Source: Scalesia atractyloides
Lineage: Eukaryota > Streptophyta > Magnoliopsida > Asterales > Asteraceae
Assembly: GCA_947069175.1 (NCBI GenBank)
Contig: CAMTDV010000018.1
Coordinates: 37,770,869-37,834,868, forward strand
DNA length: 64,000 nt
Direction of reading: 5' to 3'
The position numbers and the translations under genes are program-made. The notes beneath the pieces were generated by a model that made no database searches, was not told the DNA's origin, and was given only the letters and a program-made list of their open reading frames with translations. Shown piece by piece: positions 12,279 through 24,002 of the stretch. How positions within the stretch are numbered: the stretch's first letter is position 1; each line of letters starts with the position of its first letter.

Positions 12279-12513
12279 AGGAAGAAACCAGAAGTGAGGC
12301 GATCAAAGAAAAGATGGAAAAAGCGGTAAGGCAAAGTTCGCTCAAGATGGCTAACTTTAAAAGACCACCGCCAACTGATCAGACGCCAGATTCGAATCAA
12401 GAGAGACGAAAGAAGCAGTACAAGAACTGCTTTGGTTGGGTACGTTAATGTATATATGAAGACAGAGTTTTTGAAGACTGATAAAAGACGAAGACGATAT
12501 CCAAGGGGGCGTC

Positions 12514-12925
12514 TGTTGGTGCATAATGTCTATGTCTTAGTCTTATATCGAGTCTGTGTTGTATAGAGCTTAATAGGCTAGGTTATGAAGTATTATGAAC
12601 TATTATAGCCAAGTTCGCCCATAAACATGTTAAGTATGCATGTTCAGCCGAACTTACTTATGCAAGTTCGGGCGAACTTGCACCTCATGGGCCGAACTTG
12701 TTGTGCTATAAATACCTAGCTTGTGTGTCTCATTTGTAACTTTGGCATTGTAGAGGTGAAGCTCTGTCAGTCTGTAATCTGAACGTTTAATCAATGAAAC
12801 TGACGTTTAACTGAGTAATTCTTGTCTATTGGTAACACGATGTAATATTTCCGCTATTATGGACATTAGATATCAAATTTAGGTTCCTAAGCATCAAGGA
12901 TCGGTCCTACAAAGAAAAACAACAA
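12514..12925 (+). repeat. 3' LTR of the SIRE element
   Basis: A polypurine tract (AAGGGGGC, 12503-12510) is followed by TGTTGGTGCATAATG at 12514, the expected TG start of an LTR. It contains palindromes, a TATA box at 12707-12714 and AATGAAA near the expected polyadenylation region. The 3' end cannot be set without the other LTR; 12925 is a guess from the change into unrelated gypsy LTR-like sequence. Confidence 0.65.
12610..12714 (+). promoter_or_regulatory. SIRE LTR promoter: palindromes plus TATA box
   Basis: Within the LTR, a half palindrome (12610), a diverged copy (12639-12656), a perfect copy with centre GG (12663-12680) and a half site (12689-12700) lead straight into TATAAATA at 12707-12714. 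Transcription would start roughly 30 bases further on. Confidence 0.55.
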
Positions 12926-13517
12926 ATTGTCTTTTGTTTTAAGAAGTCTTAAGCCCGGATGCATTCCTATGTGTAGCATACTTGAATAATCATCAACCTG
13001 AAACATATGTGAAAAGAGACGTCAACAGACAATGTTGGCGAGCACACACTTTTGTTGGCCAAATAAATGGCAAAAAGTTTGATATTGCAACACTTTTGAC
13101 AACCAAGAGAGTTGCTAATTGTAATTCGACTCATTGAAGCCAAAGAATGGCACAAAGGGTTAGTATTGCAATACATTAACTTGATCATTAAACTTGTGAC
13201 AAAAGAGTTTTGTATATGGCATCATGATCATTACTATGTAATTTTCATGCCTCTGAAAAATTGTACTTTGTTCTTTTTAAATATATTGAAATCAGTAATA
13301 AACTTGTGGGTATGTTATTAGAAATCCAATCAAGGATTAACAATAACTATACTGAAATCGTCATAAATCGCGTGAGTATTATTAGAAATCAATCAATGAT
13401 TTATAATAATACTAAATGTCCTTCTAAGAATCTATCATACAAAATATGAAAGGATTCTTCAAAGAATTGGATGTCGAACCTTTGAGTCAATTGCACACAA
13501 AAATCCTAAAGTGACTC

Positions 13518-13618
13518 GAATAACGCTACAAGGGGAATGCAATAAGAACACTTATATATAGGAAGTACCAGCAGCGTATCCACCATGTTCTTATGGAATT
13601 AAACTTGTTTCGTTATCC
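13518..13618. other. structured hairpin with conserved core, copy A
   Basis: The conserved 35-nt core is at 13551-13585. A 9-bp inner stem pairs 13542-13550 with 13586-13594. A 6-bp outer stem pairs 13520-13525 (ATAACG) with 13611-13616 (CGTTAT). See copies at 14277, 36845, 63549 and 63947. Confidence 0.6.
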
Positions 13619-13649
13619 TAATCACAACTAACAACATAAACATATAATC

Positions 13650-14215
13650 GTCAACTTGTCACATTGTCTCGTCAAATACGTATTAAAGTACACAGAATCC
13701 AATAAGGACTACCAATTAGTACTTTAAACATTCCACAAATATCTAACTATAAGATAGGTAGATGTAATAGGAATTAAGTCTTGTCACATTGTCTTGTCAA
13801 ATTTTCTCGTCAAATACGTATTAAACTACACAGAATCCAGTAAAGGACTACCAATTAGTACTTTAAACATCCCACGAGTATCTAACTATAAAGATAGGTA
13901 GATGTAATAGGAATTAAGTCTTGTCACATCGTCTTGTCAAATTTTCTCGTCAAATACGTATTAAAGTACACAGAATCTAGTAAAGGACTACCAATTAGTA
14001 CTTTAAACATCCCATGAGTATCTAACTATAAAGATAGGTAGATGTAATAGGAATTAAGTCTTGTCACATCGTCTTGTCAAATTGTCTCATCAAATACGTA
14101 TTAAAGTACACAGAATCCAATAAGGACTACAAATTAGTACTTCAATAATTCCACAAATATCTAACTATAAAGATAGGTAGATGTAATAGGAATTAAGTCT
14201 TGTCACATTGTATCA
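13650..14215. repeat. tandem repeat, period 139-140 bp, about four copies
   Basis: The marker CTAACTATAA recurs at 13743, 13882, 14022 and 14161, giving periods of 139, 140 and 139. Each unit carries CTTGTCACAT, CTCGTCAAATACGTATTAAA, an ACACAGAATCCA segment and GATAGGTAGATGTAATAGG. Copies differ by few substitutions. Diverged single units occur at 37680-37900. Confidence 0.85.
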
Positions 14216-14243
14216 CAAAAACCATAATCCTAATGGTGATTCG

Positions 14244-14343
14244 GATAAGGCTACGAAGGGTAATACACTAAGCACACTTATATATAGGAAGTATCAGCGG
14301 CGTATCCACCATGTTCTTATTGTATTACTCTAGTTTCGTTATC
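14244..14343. other. structured hairpin with conserved core, copy B
   Basis: Core at 14277-14311, flanked by a 17-position stem (14260-14276 with 14312-14328) of which 15 positions pair. The outer stem GATAA/TTATC pairs 14244-14248 with 14339-14343. Stem sequence differs from copy A although the core differs from it by only two positions. Confidence 0.6.
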
Positions 14344-16690
14344 TAATTCACCAAAAATTCTACACATAAACCATAACAATCGTTCCTCGTAAAGTACTTC
14401 TTAGAAATCTCACTATAAAGATAGGAAGATTTAAGAGTGTACTTCAAACATCCTTTGAGAATCTAACTATGAAGATAGAAAGATCCTACAAGGATATAGG
14501 CCCTGAAAGACCTCTTTAACTAGGCCCCGAAAGACCTCTTTAACTATCGTACCAACAATCATCGTGTTGCATAATTGGAAATAACACACAAAAAGCACTT
14601 AGTAAACACATACATGCCATACATTTTAGAAAAATCGGTTACACATATGAATCACCCCAAAACATTTAGAAAACGTAAAAGAAGGGGAGCAATTTACTTG
14701 CCTTGGATTGCGTATAGATCTTGTTCAAATGATATATCAAAGCTCAAAGGATCAAGAGTTCAAGTGTTGAATTTGGTTCCTAGTGTATCGGATAGTTACA
14801 TGTTAGTGTTGAAACTTAAAAACGAGAAATAGGATAGAATGAGGTATATAAACCAAACAAGAGTTGGATCTTGTATAATATGGTTCATATTACCTAACAT
14901 TCTGAATTGGAAGCTCAAAAAGTTTTGACTTGATACGGCTCGCTAAAGTGGTTTATGCCACTTCAACGGGTCATAATCGTAACTATGGGTTCGGATGGTT
15001 AAATATGTCTTATGACAAGTCTAATATGTCAAAATTAGTTTATTTAAGTTGTATAATCAGTTTAGATGTCAAAATAACATTCTTATATGTTTAAAACTAA
15101 TTTATGTGCAAAAAGGGCATTTTCGGCATTTTAAAGAATACATAGTCGACTTGTCATTTGACTAACCAAACGGTATGACCGTAAGGTATAACCTCAGAAG
15201 GTTATTCCCTATAATACTATGGTCATAATAATGGGCTTGGTCAGATCCTAAAGTTGACCAAACGGGTCAGATTCGAAAGTCAAAGCAGTGGTCAAGACCG
15301 CTCAACTTACGACCCTAAACTAGCGCTAAACAAAAAGTGACGAGTTGGACATGTTAAACATGTCTAACTAAGTTTATAAAACTGATTTGGTATCAAAACA
15401 AAGTGTTTTGATACCCGAAAATAGTTCCGTCCTATAATGCACATTTATCGCATTATTGACCGAAACTTTGACTCGTCACAGTGACTAGATAAGGTGGTAA
15501 TCAGTAGGCATGATCACTAAGGACCATAACCATCGTGATAACAATCATGTTGCAAAGTTCAATTGAACTTTGTATTGATCAATTAGGCCAGAACTGAAAG
15601 TCAAACACAAAGTCAAACTGTTTGATTTTTAGCCTAATTAAACTAAGAGAATTAGACAAAACATGAATGAAAGCACTTACAAACACTAAGGATAGCCAAG
15701 GAATCACAGAGAATGATCACCAACAGGTTGCAACTTCAGATTGCAAGGAAGAATGGATTGATCAAAAGTTCAAACGGTTAAACTCATTGCTAATTATACT
15801 TGAATTGAAGTTATATGATCAAGACAAGTGTCTATGAATCATCACTAAACTTGATTAGTGTCCTAACACATGTTAGAAGTAGGGAGAAGGGTGGCAAGTT
15901 CGTTTGGTGAGTCAACAAGAGAAATAATCAGTTGCTGCGACGTTTCTTGTGAGTTGGGCACCTCTTACGGACCGTATGAGGTTTTGCCTTACGGACCGCA
16001 AGGCCCTTGCAGGGGCTAAAGTTTCAAAAGTTGGTAGAAATAGCCCATGAACTTGTTTTTGATGCATTTTGGCACTTTTAACGCCCGGGTGGGGAGTTTC
16101 ATGACATAAGATTGGTATTGTCATAGTTAAACAATCACAGATAGCACGTTAACCCCATTTTTAAGCTTTATAAAGACGTTAAAGCATAGGGAACTTGAAA
16201 TGTGTCCAAAAATGTTCCATAGCTCAGTTTGTTTGGTCGTACAGGCGCGGTTTTCGGTTAATTACGACGAAAATCATAACGAACGCGCAAATGACCGTAA
16301 ATGCGTAAGGAATGGCATTTTTGCTTTCAAATCATTTAAAATACAATTTTTCATGATCACAAATTTTTTTGGGTGTCCGTACATGTTCCGGATAGCGAAA
16401 TACGCGAAAAGGCATAGTTTCAAAAAGTTTGCCAAATAGCCCCTTAAGTTACAAAAGTGTGTTTTTGCCATACCGAACCCTTCAAAACTTATTTCTAAGT
16501 TATGTAAAGGTTATTTAAGGTATGTTTATCTTGTCTCATTGTTCCGGAGCGTACGTCGCGTTTAACTGGTTTCGTTTGCGTATCGGTTTACGGGTTTACT
16601 TCTAGAACAGACTTAAGGGTTTGAAATCGAACAAGGACCGAATATGTGAAATTGTTTTTAAATATAAACTCAGATGTCACACCCATAGAC

Positions 16691-19064
16691 AATTAATCAT
16701 GAACTTTTATAGCACATGGTTTGCAGTTTTTTTTAGTTTTGACAAGTTTTGCTTAGCTGTTGTAGATATTTTTCCAGGTTGGATAGAATATGGTGAAGAA
16801 AGATATGAGTTCCAAATGCTCCTTCTTATTGTGAGAAGAAATTGGGTGTAGGTTTTCCTAGAAAGTAGTTTTGTATAAGTATTCATTGCCTTTTATGGCT
16901 CTCATATCAGTGTATAAAGAGATTAATTAAATTCCCCTTGTAATACATCTATACATCTACAGGTTGAATATAATGTTATTTAAGGTGCAAGTGGAGAAGT
17001 TGGTTTGGCTTGTGGAGGCGGATTAAGGCCATTGTCTTGACTAAATGAAACATTTGAGAATGTTGCACTAGTATTAAACGTTGTCACTCATCTTTCATGC
17101 TTCTTCGTGAATATGAATAAAGAACTATAGACATGTGTGCATCATTTTTATTTGTTTTCTATGGATTGTTCTCTTTCAGATTGAAATTCATTATGTGCTT
17201 TGCTATTCTTGAAGATGATTCTTTTGTCACATACGGTTCTGATGTGGTTGTGGTAATCGTTGATTATGGTGGATGCCGACAGTAAGACAGTGGTGAATGG
17301 CTAGGGTTTTGATCAACTTCCGACACATTTCTAGTAAGCCTTTTTCTATCGGATGTTCTCCATTTGGATAAACCGGTTGTCTATGAACCTTAGTCTGACA
17401 ACTCATGTTAATCTGATGTTTGGGTAACCTCTGGTGAGGTTTTGGCAAAGATTGCGGTGAAAAAAAACTGTCTGAAATCATGTCTTTTGATGTAAAAGAT
17501 TATTAAACCATAACAGATTGAGTGGGAGACCTCCCAAGAACCTAACTGAAAGAAATTGCATGAATTTAAGGTAAGAAGAATCCTTTTTTGTACATGAAAT
17601 GTTGATGTTTAAATACTTTTGTTGATTTTATTATTTATAATATATCTTACTCAGAACGTAGAAGCAAGGATTTGTTGGCAAGTTGAGGGTACGACATCTC
17701 TTAACTCACATATGTTTGCATATATTGCTCAGAATGTAGAAGCAAGATTTGTTAGCAAGTTGAGGGTACTAGGTCTCTTCAGTGGCAGATCGAGGCTATT
17801 CAAGTTTTTATTATATTTATGTTTTACACATCATTTCACCTTCCATATGTGTTTCACTTAACTTTTTTTCTTTTCTTTTAGGAAACAAGTGCTACAAAAG
17901 GATAAAGCTTAGGGTGCTGTGGAGATATCAATAAACTCAAGTCTTAAGGTGTTACTCATATCTATATAATTCTAAAATTTATCTCGCATAGATGTCCTTG
18001 AAGCTCAGGTGGATACTCCTTATTTGTTGGTTAGATTGTTAAGCTAACAATAGACGTGTCAAACTGAATGTTTGGCAGGTTGGGTCAAATTGGGTACATA
18101 TTGTATGGGGCGCCCGAGGTTGCTTGACCATTGACCAAGAGTACACTTATTATTTATATATATTATTTAAATGTTTTGGTAACTGGGCCAAATTTTGTTG
18201 GATCGAAATGTTCTTTATAAATCTAAACAATTGGAATGTCTTGTCATTCTGCAGCTGTGATCAAAGTGACTAAACGCGTTCAGCCAACCGAGCAAGCCGA
18301 GTCAGGTTTGGTCATCAATGACGATGGATTGTTCGGGGAGGTATAAATGATTATTTTTTATTATTCGTAGACAAATATTATGTAAATTAGTGTTTAAATT
18401 TGGATATCAAAATTGAAATGGTTCAAAAATCGCAAAATTGGATTCAAATTTTGGTTTAGAGAAGATATGATATGGAGAGACATCGAGAACCTTCAAAAAA
18501 GATACCATATTTGTCGTGCTTTTATTAAATATCTAATTTAATCAACGTTTCCATGTTTATTTATTAATTACTTTATCACTCTGTAGTGTTGGGTTTCGGG
18601 TCGGAAAAGATTCTGCAAGAGAGATGGAAAACGGCTTGGATTCGAAACTTAGTTTTGGGATTACTTTTAAGAGAATTGTAAGTTTGTTATTTTTTTAATT
18701 AATTCAATTGTCTATTGTTTATAAGAGTAGCATAATTGCTATGTGAATGAGTGGATTATGAATAAGGGATGTTAAACACTTTAATGTAGTTATTTAAAAT
18801 CTGAGGGTTTGATTTATTTATAAACTGAATACATGGATTATTATCTCCCCTCAGGTTATTTTGCATGGTTTAACTCAAGTTTTAATGTGTCTATTTTTAA
18901 AATTTATGCAAAAAAAATCTGATTTTTTATGACTCCATTCAATGATGGGACTTTTACAAGAGGAAATCTTGAATTCATGATATAGAATGAAGTAAAATAA
19001 AAAAAACCTTGTAAACTGGGTGAAGGTCGAAATCAAAGACCAAAATGATGAGATCTGTTACTAA
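16691..19064. other. intergenic or intronic sequence with exon-like pieces
   Basis: AT-rich, no gene that I can name. Two diverged copies of a ~37-base segment containing GTAGAAGCAAG lie at about 17652 and 17732. Two AG/GT-bordered open stretches look like exons: 18253-18343 (VIKVTKRVQPTEQAESGLV...) and 18588-18678 (GKDSAREMENGLDSKLSF...). They may belong to the same host gene as the ankyrin piece that follows, but nothing in the sequence proves this. Confidence 0.3.
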
Positions 19065-19180
19065 ATGCAGGTGGTCCAATGTCTGGTCTCTAAATATGAA
19101 ATCATAAACTCTATAGGCAATAAAGGCAACACACTTCTACATATAGCAGCTTGCAGAGGCCATATTTCCATGGTTGACTT
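19065..19180 (+). pseudogene. ankyrin-repeat exon fragment
   Basis: One ankyrin repeat is encoded, with the consensus GNTLLHIAACRGHISMVDF near 19120-19176, preceded by KYEIINSIGNK. A TGCAG precedes it at about 19066-19070, so it may be an exon with a natural acceptor. After DFF the sequence changes to unrelated reading and no second repeat follows. It is either a captured fragment or the truncated end of a plant ankyrin-repeat protein gene. Confidence 0.5.
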
Positions 19181-19539
19181 TTTTGGTTCAAGCATAGCCT
19201 TCTTCTTCAGGATTATGGTGGGAGCAATTTTACCACATTTGGTAATCGGGTTTCGGTTAAAAAATGTATAAACCAAAATTCCTTTATATCTTCGGGATTA
19301 TGGTAGGGTTAGGGAAAGAGGATGCTTAACGGGTTCAAAGTGTTATTTATGTACTTTTTTTGTCGTAAATTAAATTTTCCCAACCCGAGAAGTTCCCGGG
19401 TGATAGCCTAACATATAATAAATGAAAGTTTTTTAGGTCACGTGTCAGCTAGATATTGCACCTCAGAATGCGTTTGGGCGGGAAAATTTTGTGTAAATGT
19501 ATGGGTTAGACACAGTGCAAAATATCACCCGACCTATAT

Positions 19540-20329
19540 TTGTACGCATCTAATTTTCTTTTCCAAAACCTAGAGATCCTCCTTCTCCATTTTCCTTCAT
19601 CTCCGTTCTCCATTCTGGTACGCTTTTTTCATCACAGAAGCTTATTTTTAATTAGGTTTTCTGGATCTCATCACAAATCCCGCCCCCATCTGCTTTCTCT
19701 CTCTCTTGCCGATTCAAGAAGATGAGGCGATAGCGATTCAAGCTGATTGGATCATGTGGTACCGGCACTGATATGTATTATTCTCATTGAATCATATTTC
19801 GTTCAACAACATCAGAAGCATCAATCAATCGAATTTCATTCAGTCGGTACCGTCTCTCATTCAATCTGCATCATTGAGTCTGTAATTATTTATGATTTCA
19901 AAGTGTTTGTAATGAAATCCTTTTTCTCTGATTGAATCATCTACAACCCATTCTTATAATCATAAGGTATTTACTTTGCTATCTCTACATATTAATGGTC
20001 TTTTTAGTTAGCTCTTTGTTAGTTGTTCTTTCATATTTCTATTAATCATGGGTATTTGATTGTTGGTGTTCTTTGGGGTGTTGAAGATGAGGGACTTTTG
20101 GCCGAAGGGCTCTTCTGGATACCATCTTTTGCAGGTCCTAAACGATTGTTGGTTGCTAGAGTGGATTGCAATAGATTGTTCTGTAAGTTTGGTTTTACAT
20201 ATCTTTTATTTTCTCCAACGTAACTATGTTCATTTATTTTGGTCAAATATTTTTGTTGTGTTTTCTATGATTTTATATTGTTGATGATGGGTGATTGTTT
20301 TATCTAAGAGAACCTGACTTTATATAATT
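19540..20329 (+). other. possible 5' region of the interrupted host gene
   Basis: A pyrimidine-rich leader-like stretch (19558-19700, many CT runs) is followed by AT-rich sequence with intron-like features and a possible exon at 20085-20190 (GATGAGGGAC to TTCTGTAAG). No protein family is recognised. It is placed with the downstream exon on position alone. Confidence 0.25.
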
Positions 20330-20445
20330 ATGATTTGTAACAAACGTAGTTTAATAGAGAAGTTGAAAGACAATGAAATCAATTTAAGGCTTGCCCTTGG
20401 TGTTACAATCCAACCCGTTGTCACGTTTTGTGACAGTGATGTAGT
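20330..20445 (+). pseudogene. host exon, left half, cut by gypsy insertion
   Basis: Open reading EKLKDNEINLRLALGV...FCDSDV ends exactly where the gypsy LTR begins. Reading resumes in the same frame at 29563 with VGANANSRSRTDTIL. The bases GTAG end the left half (20441-20444) and begin the right half (29563-29566), as expected for a target-site duplication (GTAGT and GTAGG, 4 of 5). The protein family is not recognised. Confidence 0.55.
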
Positions 20446-20912
20446 TGTAACAACTTCAAATTTCGTTGTTAATTTTGTTTCACTTTATTCTCATGTAATT
20501 CGTCTATATCTATCGTTGTACTCCGAGATTCGGTTATGAGAAAGTTTATGTTAAGATAATTATATTTTATTACAACTATATCGCATCTAATCGCTTATTA
20601 AACTCAACGCTAATTCAAAGGAATCACAAGTAACTATGTTACTTTAATAGCCAAGTGTGTTATTGTTTAATAAACACTTGTGCCATCGCATCGCATCCGC
20701 AAAACGCAGTTAATTAAGTGGAATTAAGTTTTTATGTGTGTTATATTTGTTTATGTTATGGTTACAATCGCTATCGCAACGCTCTCACACGCACGAATCG
20801 CTAAATCGCACTATTGTATCAATTATAACGCTTAATTCAACTATCTAATAAGAACCGAATCGCCAAACGAACTCCTAACCCGAAATAAACGAACAAGACT
20901 TAGCCAATAGGC

Positions 20913-21100
20913 CAAGTACGGCCGAACTTGTGCATCACAAGTTCGCCCGAACTTGTTCAGGCCATTAAAAATCTTCAAAACACACCAAATCCACCCGGAC
21001 TTGTCTTAATACTCAGGAAACGAGCAAGTTCGCTCGAAATTGTAGCAAGTTCGCCCGAACTTGATGTATCCAGCTCACTTTTAGCCTTCACCTATAAATA
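20913..21100 (+). promoter_or_regulatory. gypsy LTR promoter: palindromes plus TATA box
   Basis: Palindromes of the CAAGTTCGNNCGAACTTG type lie at 20913, 20938-20955 (perfect), 21025-21042 and 21046-21063 (perfect). TATAAATA follows at 21093-21100. Another partial copy is at 21131. The same motif and order occur in the copia LTR at 12.6 kb. Confidence 0.55.
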
Positions 21101-21494
21101 CTCAGCTCCTCTCCTCATTTGAACTTGCTACAAGTTCGCCCGGAGCTACCCAAAAACCGAAACCCCTTGTTTTCTAAGTAAGATTCAACCCGTTTTCAAT
21201 CTACAACAACGTTTTACAATGATTTTACACAAGGCTTGCCTTCGTTTTCATCAAATCTCTTTTGTTTACGAAAATCTTCATCTTTTAATACAAAACTTCT
21301 CTTTTTCCCTTAGATCTACACTTAGATCTAAGTAAAACCTTTTAAACATCAATTTTTACACAAATTTCGGACGAAATGACGTATGTTTCGTTCACTTTGA
21401 AGTGGAACGAGGCGTTGTCAAGCAAGATCTCAGATCTGGAAGCACAAGGACGAAATCATCACTTTACACAAGTTGGACTAACCCGTACAAACCA

Positions 21495-21848
21495 CCAAGT
21501 TCGCCCGGATTATCCCGAGTTTCTGTAAAATGGCTAAACTCGCTCCAAAAAACCTCTCCAGCCTAAGTTTTACTCAGGGGCTTAAGGTTGGAGGGATGGG
21601 CACTCGATTTCCTCAGCAAACGACGCGAAAACGCACGATTTGGATCCAAAACAGTCAAGTTCGCTCGGAAGACATCAAGTTCGCTCGAACTTGTCACCAG
21701 AATGGTGAGCAAGTTCGCCTGAACTTGATCAAATTTGACAGCAAACATACAAGTTCGCTCGAACTTGTATTCCCTTCCTTGATAAACACACAAGTTCGCT
21801 CGAACTTGTACTGATCCCAAGGAATCAGGACAAGTTCGCCCGAACTTG
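21495..21848. repeat. second palindrome cluster in the gypsy LTR
   Basis: Partial or full copies start at 21495, 21656, 21676, 21710, 21750, 21791 and 21831. Those at 21676, 21750, 21791 and 21831 are perfect in both arms, with centres CT, CT, CT and CC. The 21710 copy has one mismatch (centre CC, then TGAACTTG). This cluster lies after the TATA box, so in transcribed sequence. Confidence 0.8.
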
Positions 21849-22693
21849 TCTACTGTTCTTTCACCCATTAACCATTTCAGCATTTCGGAAGACTGATGCA
21901 CTTCTGTTCGCTTACAGGCTGATCCGGCACTCTCCTCAACTCATATCAGATCCCGTATCTCTCCCAAAACGCACCGACTGTGAGTATACTTGAACTCTTT
22001 TACGCTTAAACGCACTTTGGGTGTCACGTATGTTCCTCTATCAAATCACATCACAAAAAATCAAACACTTATTCGCAATCCCGCATATACATGACTATAC
22101 GTGAAATCTGTTGAATTGTATGTGTTACTTGATTGATTGTACGCCACCCTTAACATGATAGCTTGCTAGAGGTTGACCCGCCACTCGGAGGCCCGGGGTT
22201 GTTAAGGCTCACATATTATTTCTCATTTATTTTTCTCTTTAGGACGTGGAACCTTGTTCGTGTGCCTCTCACTCGCGGTTTGTTGGTTTACTTGAATCTA
22301 GTAGATACATAGTTCACATCTCTTACGTAATGTCATGCGGTGTATGCTTAACGTTTTTATATCTATTATGTACGCAAACCTGTATGCTCACATTTACTTA
22401 ATTGTATTGACGTTTTATTTTAACATATGTGGCAGGTTGAGGATATTTGCTATGGATGCTTAGTTGTAGGATTACCTTTTGAAAAATCATGAATAAATCT
22501 AGGGAAGATCGAACTTGATTTGTATTAAGAGATATTATGTTTTGTATTGATTAAACGTGAGATATTGGTTGATTGTATGGGAAGTTAACTGTTTAAGATA
22601 TTGACATGTAAATTGTTATGGAACTTCTCTTGAGATAATCTGGTTCGCCTAGTGCCACGCCCTGATGTTTCCGTCATCGGTTAGGGTGTGACA

Positions 22694-24002
22694 TATTGGT
22701 ATCAGAGCCATAACTATAGGGAAAATTAGGTAGAAGTGCCATGTTTGACCTAGTCTATAGTTAGGATACCAAATCAGACCGTTACGCATCGATTAAACGC
22801 CAAAACTTATACGAACAGACAAGTTCGCCCAAACTAGGGGCAAGTTAGCTCGAAATTGATCAAGTTCGCCCAAACTTGACCAAATCCGCCCGAACTTGTC
22901 AGTCCCCTTCAACATCAAACAAGTTCGCTCGAACTTGACATCAGACTGATCCCAAGTTCACCCGAACTTGACCAAAACCCTTTGAATTGAACTTTTATAC
23001 ATTGCTTTTCCTAAAGCAACCACAATACACGCTGGAAAACGCTCGTATCACATAAAACGAGTGATCAAGTCGAGAATAGGTGTGTAAACCAAGAACTCTC
23101 GATAAGATCATTCACTCCGCGCATTCTCTCGCACGAGATATCTTCGTTGAGTTAGGAGTGATATCCAAACCTCGACGAAAATCTCCGTTTCTGTCTAGTG
23201 GAACTCCTGATTTTGATCGGTGAGCATAACCACAACTAGGAATGAAGTTGTTAAGTTAGGGGTGAAACCCGCATCTTAATAACTAGTTCCACTCTTCGAT
23301 TTTCAATCTCATCAAAGTCTCAATTATTTTGATGACTCAGAACACGACGTAACTGGAAGGATAAATGTCGTTAACCGTTGTACGGCGAGAGCATTTGTCT
23401 ATTAGGCCAAATCGTGTGTCCGAACTCAGAGAATTCTCGAACCGCTTTGGGTAGTCGTTGCCTTAAAACCCAGGACACTCCAAAATTGATTTTAAGCCTG
23501 CAATCGGCGATTTTACGCATCATCGAGTTTATTTATCATTTATGTGTATGTATTTGTGGATTTTACGTTTATCCGTCGCTTTATCAATTTCTCGATTTAT
23601 CGCCTTTACGCTCCATCGATATATGCACTACTCGCACAGCTCTCGTAATCTAAAATGCTAATTAATCACCAACCAAACTAATCGCGCAACTCGCCTACGC
23701 TCATGAGGGCATTCGTGCCTCAAACGCAGCATTACTCGCTTATTACGCTATTATCTCTCATCTCGTACGCACTACGCATGTTCGAATGGAAAATTGGAGT
23801 CCACTAAGGAGTCTATGTGAAATGGTGAATATGTGAAAAATGTGTGCTTATGTGCCTACGTGATTATGTGCTTATGTGCTTATGTGGATACGTGGTTATG
23901 TGATTTTCTGCCTTGCTTGAATAATAATAATAAATAGAACGCTAAACTTTTAAACATAAACTTACTATAATCGAATCTCCTCTAATCTAATCCTTCATGT
24001 AG
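22694..24002 (+). other. gypsy primer binding site and leader
   Basis: TTGGTATCAGAGCC at 22697-22710 complements the 3' end of plant initiator Met tRNA, the primer for minus-strand synthesis. The 1.3-kb leader has no long frame. It contains palindromes or diverged copies at 22820, 22841, 22861, 22920 (perfect, centre CT) and 22953. A short run of repeated TGCTTATGTG-like units lies near 23840-23900. Confidence 0.7.

Larger units (their letters stand above)
1..12925 (+). mobile_element. SIRE-type Ty1/copia retrotransposon, 5' LTR outside window
   Basis: Order of domains is gag, aspartic protease, integrase, reverse transcriptase, RNase H, which is the copia order. A 2.5-kb spacer and a further 3.7-kb coding block with coiled-coil and acidic regions lie between RNase H and the 3' LTR, which is the layout of the SIRE/Maximus lineage. 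The window opens inside gag, so the 5' LTR and primer site are not visible. Many stops and frameshifts break the frames, so the copy is dead. The 3' LTR start at 12514 is supported by an adjacent purine tract; its 3' end near 12925 is approximate. Confidence 0.85.
12960..16690 (-). mobile_element. diverged gypsy LTR block, minus orientation
   Basis: Many segments match, in order, the LTRs at 33067-36340 and 40504-43974: the CATATGTGAAAA...GGCGAG module (13000), ATCACCCCAAAACATTT (14650), ATAACCTCAGA.GGTTATTCCCT (15187-15208), the paired ACGGACCGTA palindromes (15967 and 15992), and GTCCAAAAATGTTCC (16203). Compared with those LTRs it holds an additional 1.2-kb block (13380-14560) resembling the internal region of the same family near 36.8-37.9 kb. 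No flanking duplication was found; both ends are approximate. Confidence 0.6.
20446..22693 (+). repeat. 5' LTR of the exon-inserted gypsy element
   Basis: Its last 856 bases (21838-22693) match 28707-29562 at equal length with a few percent substitutions. It ends GGTGTGACA, three bases before the primer site. It holds two palindrome clusters and a TATA box at 21093-21100. Confidence 0.7.

Noticed and set aside
13650..14215. CRISPR array
   Set aside because: The repeat is a continuous 139-bp tandem unit without unique spacers, in plant DNA.
15912..16471. Short frames at 15912-16124 and 16200-16471 as genes
   Set aside because: They lie in LTR-derived sequence that also occurs at 35.5 and 43.2 kb with broken frames.
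20023..20223. Overlapping short frames near 20.1 kb as a separate gene
   Set aside because: No recognisable domain. They are more likely an exon of the interrupted host gene or chance frames in intron-like DNA.
7623..21848. CAAGTTCG palindromes as heat-shock elements or bacterial LexA-type boxes
   Set aside because: Heat-shock elements need TTC and GAA two bases apart; here the spacing is four. A bacterial operator makes no sense in plant retroelements.
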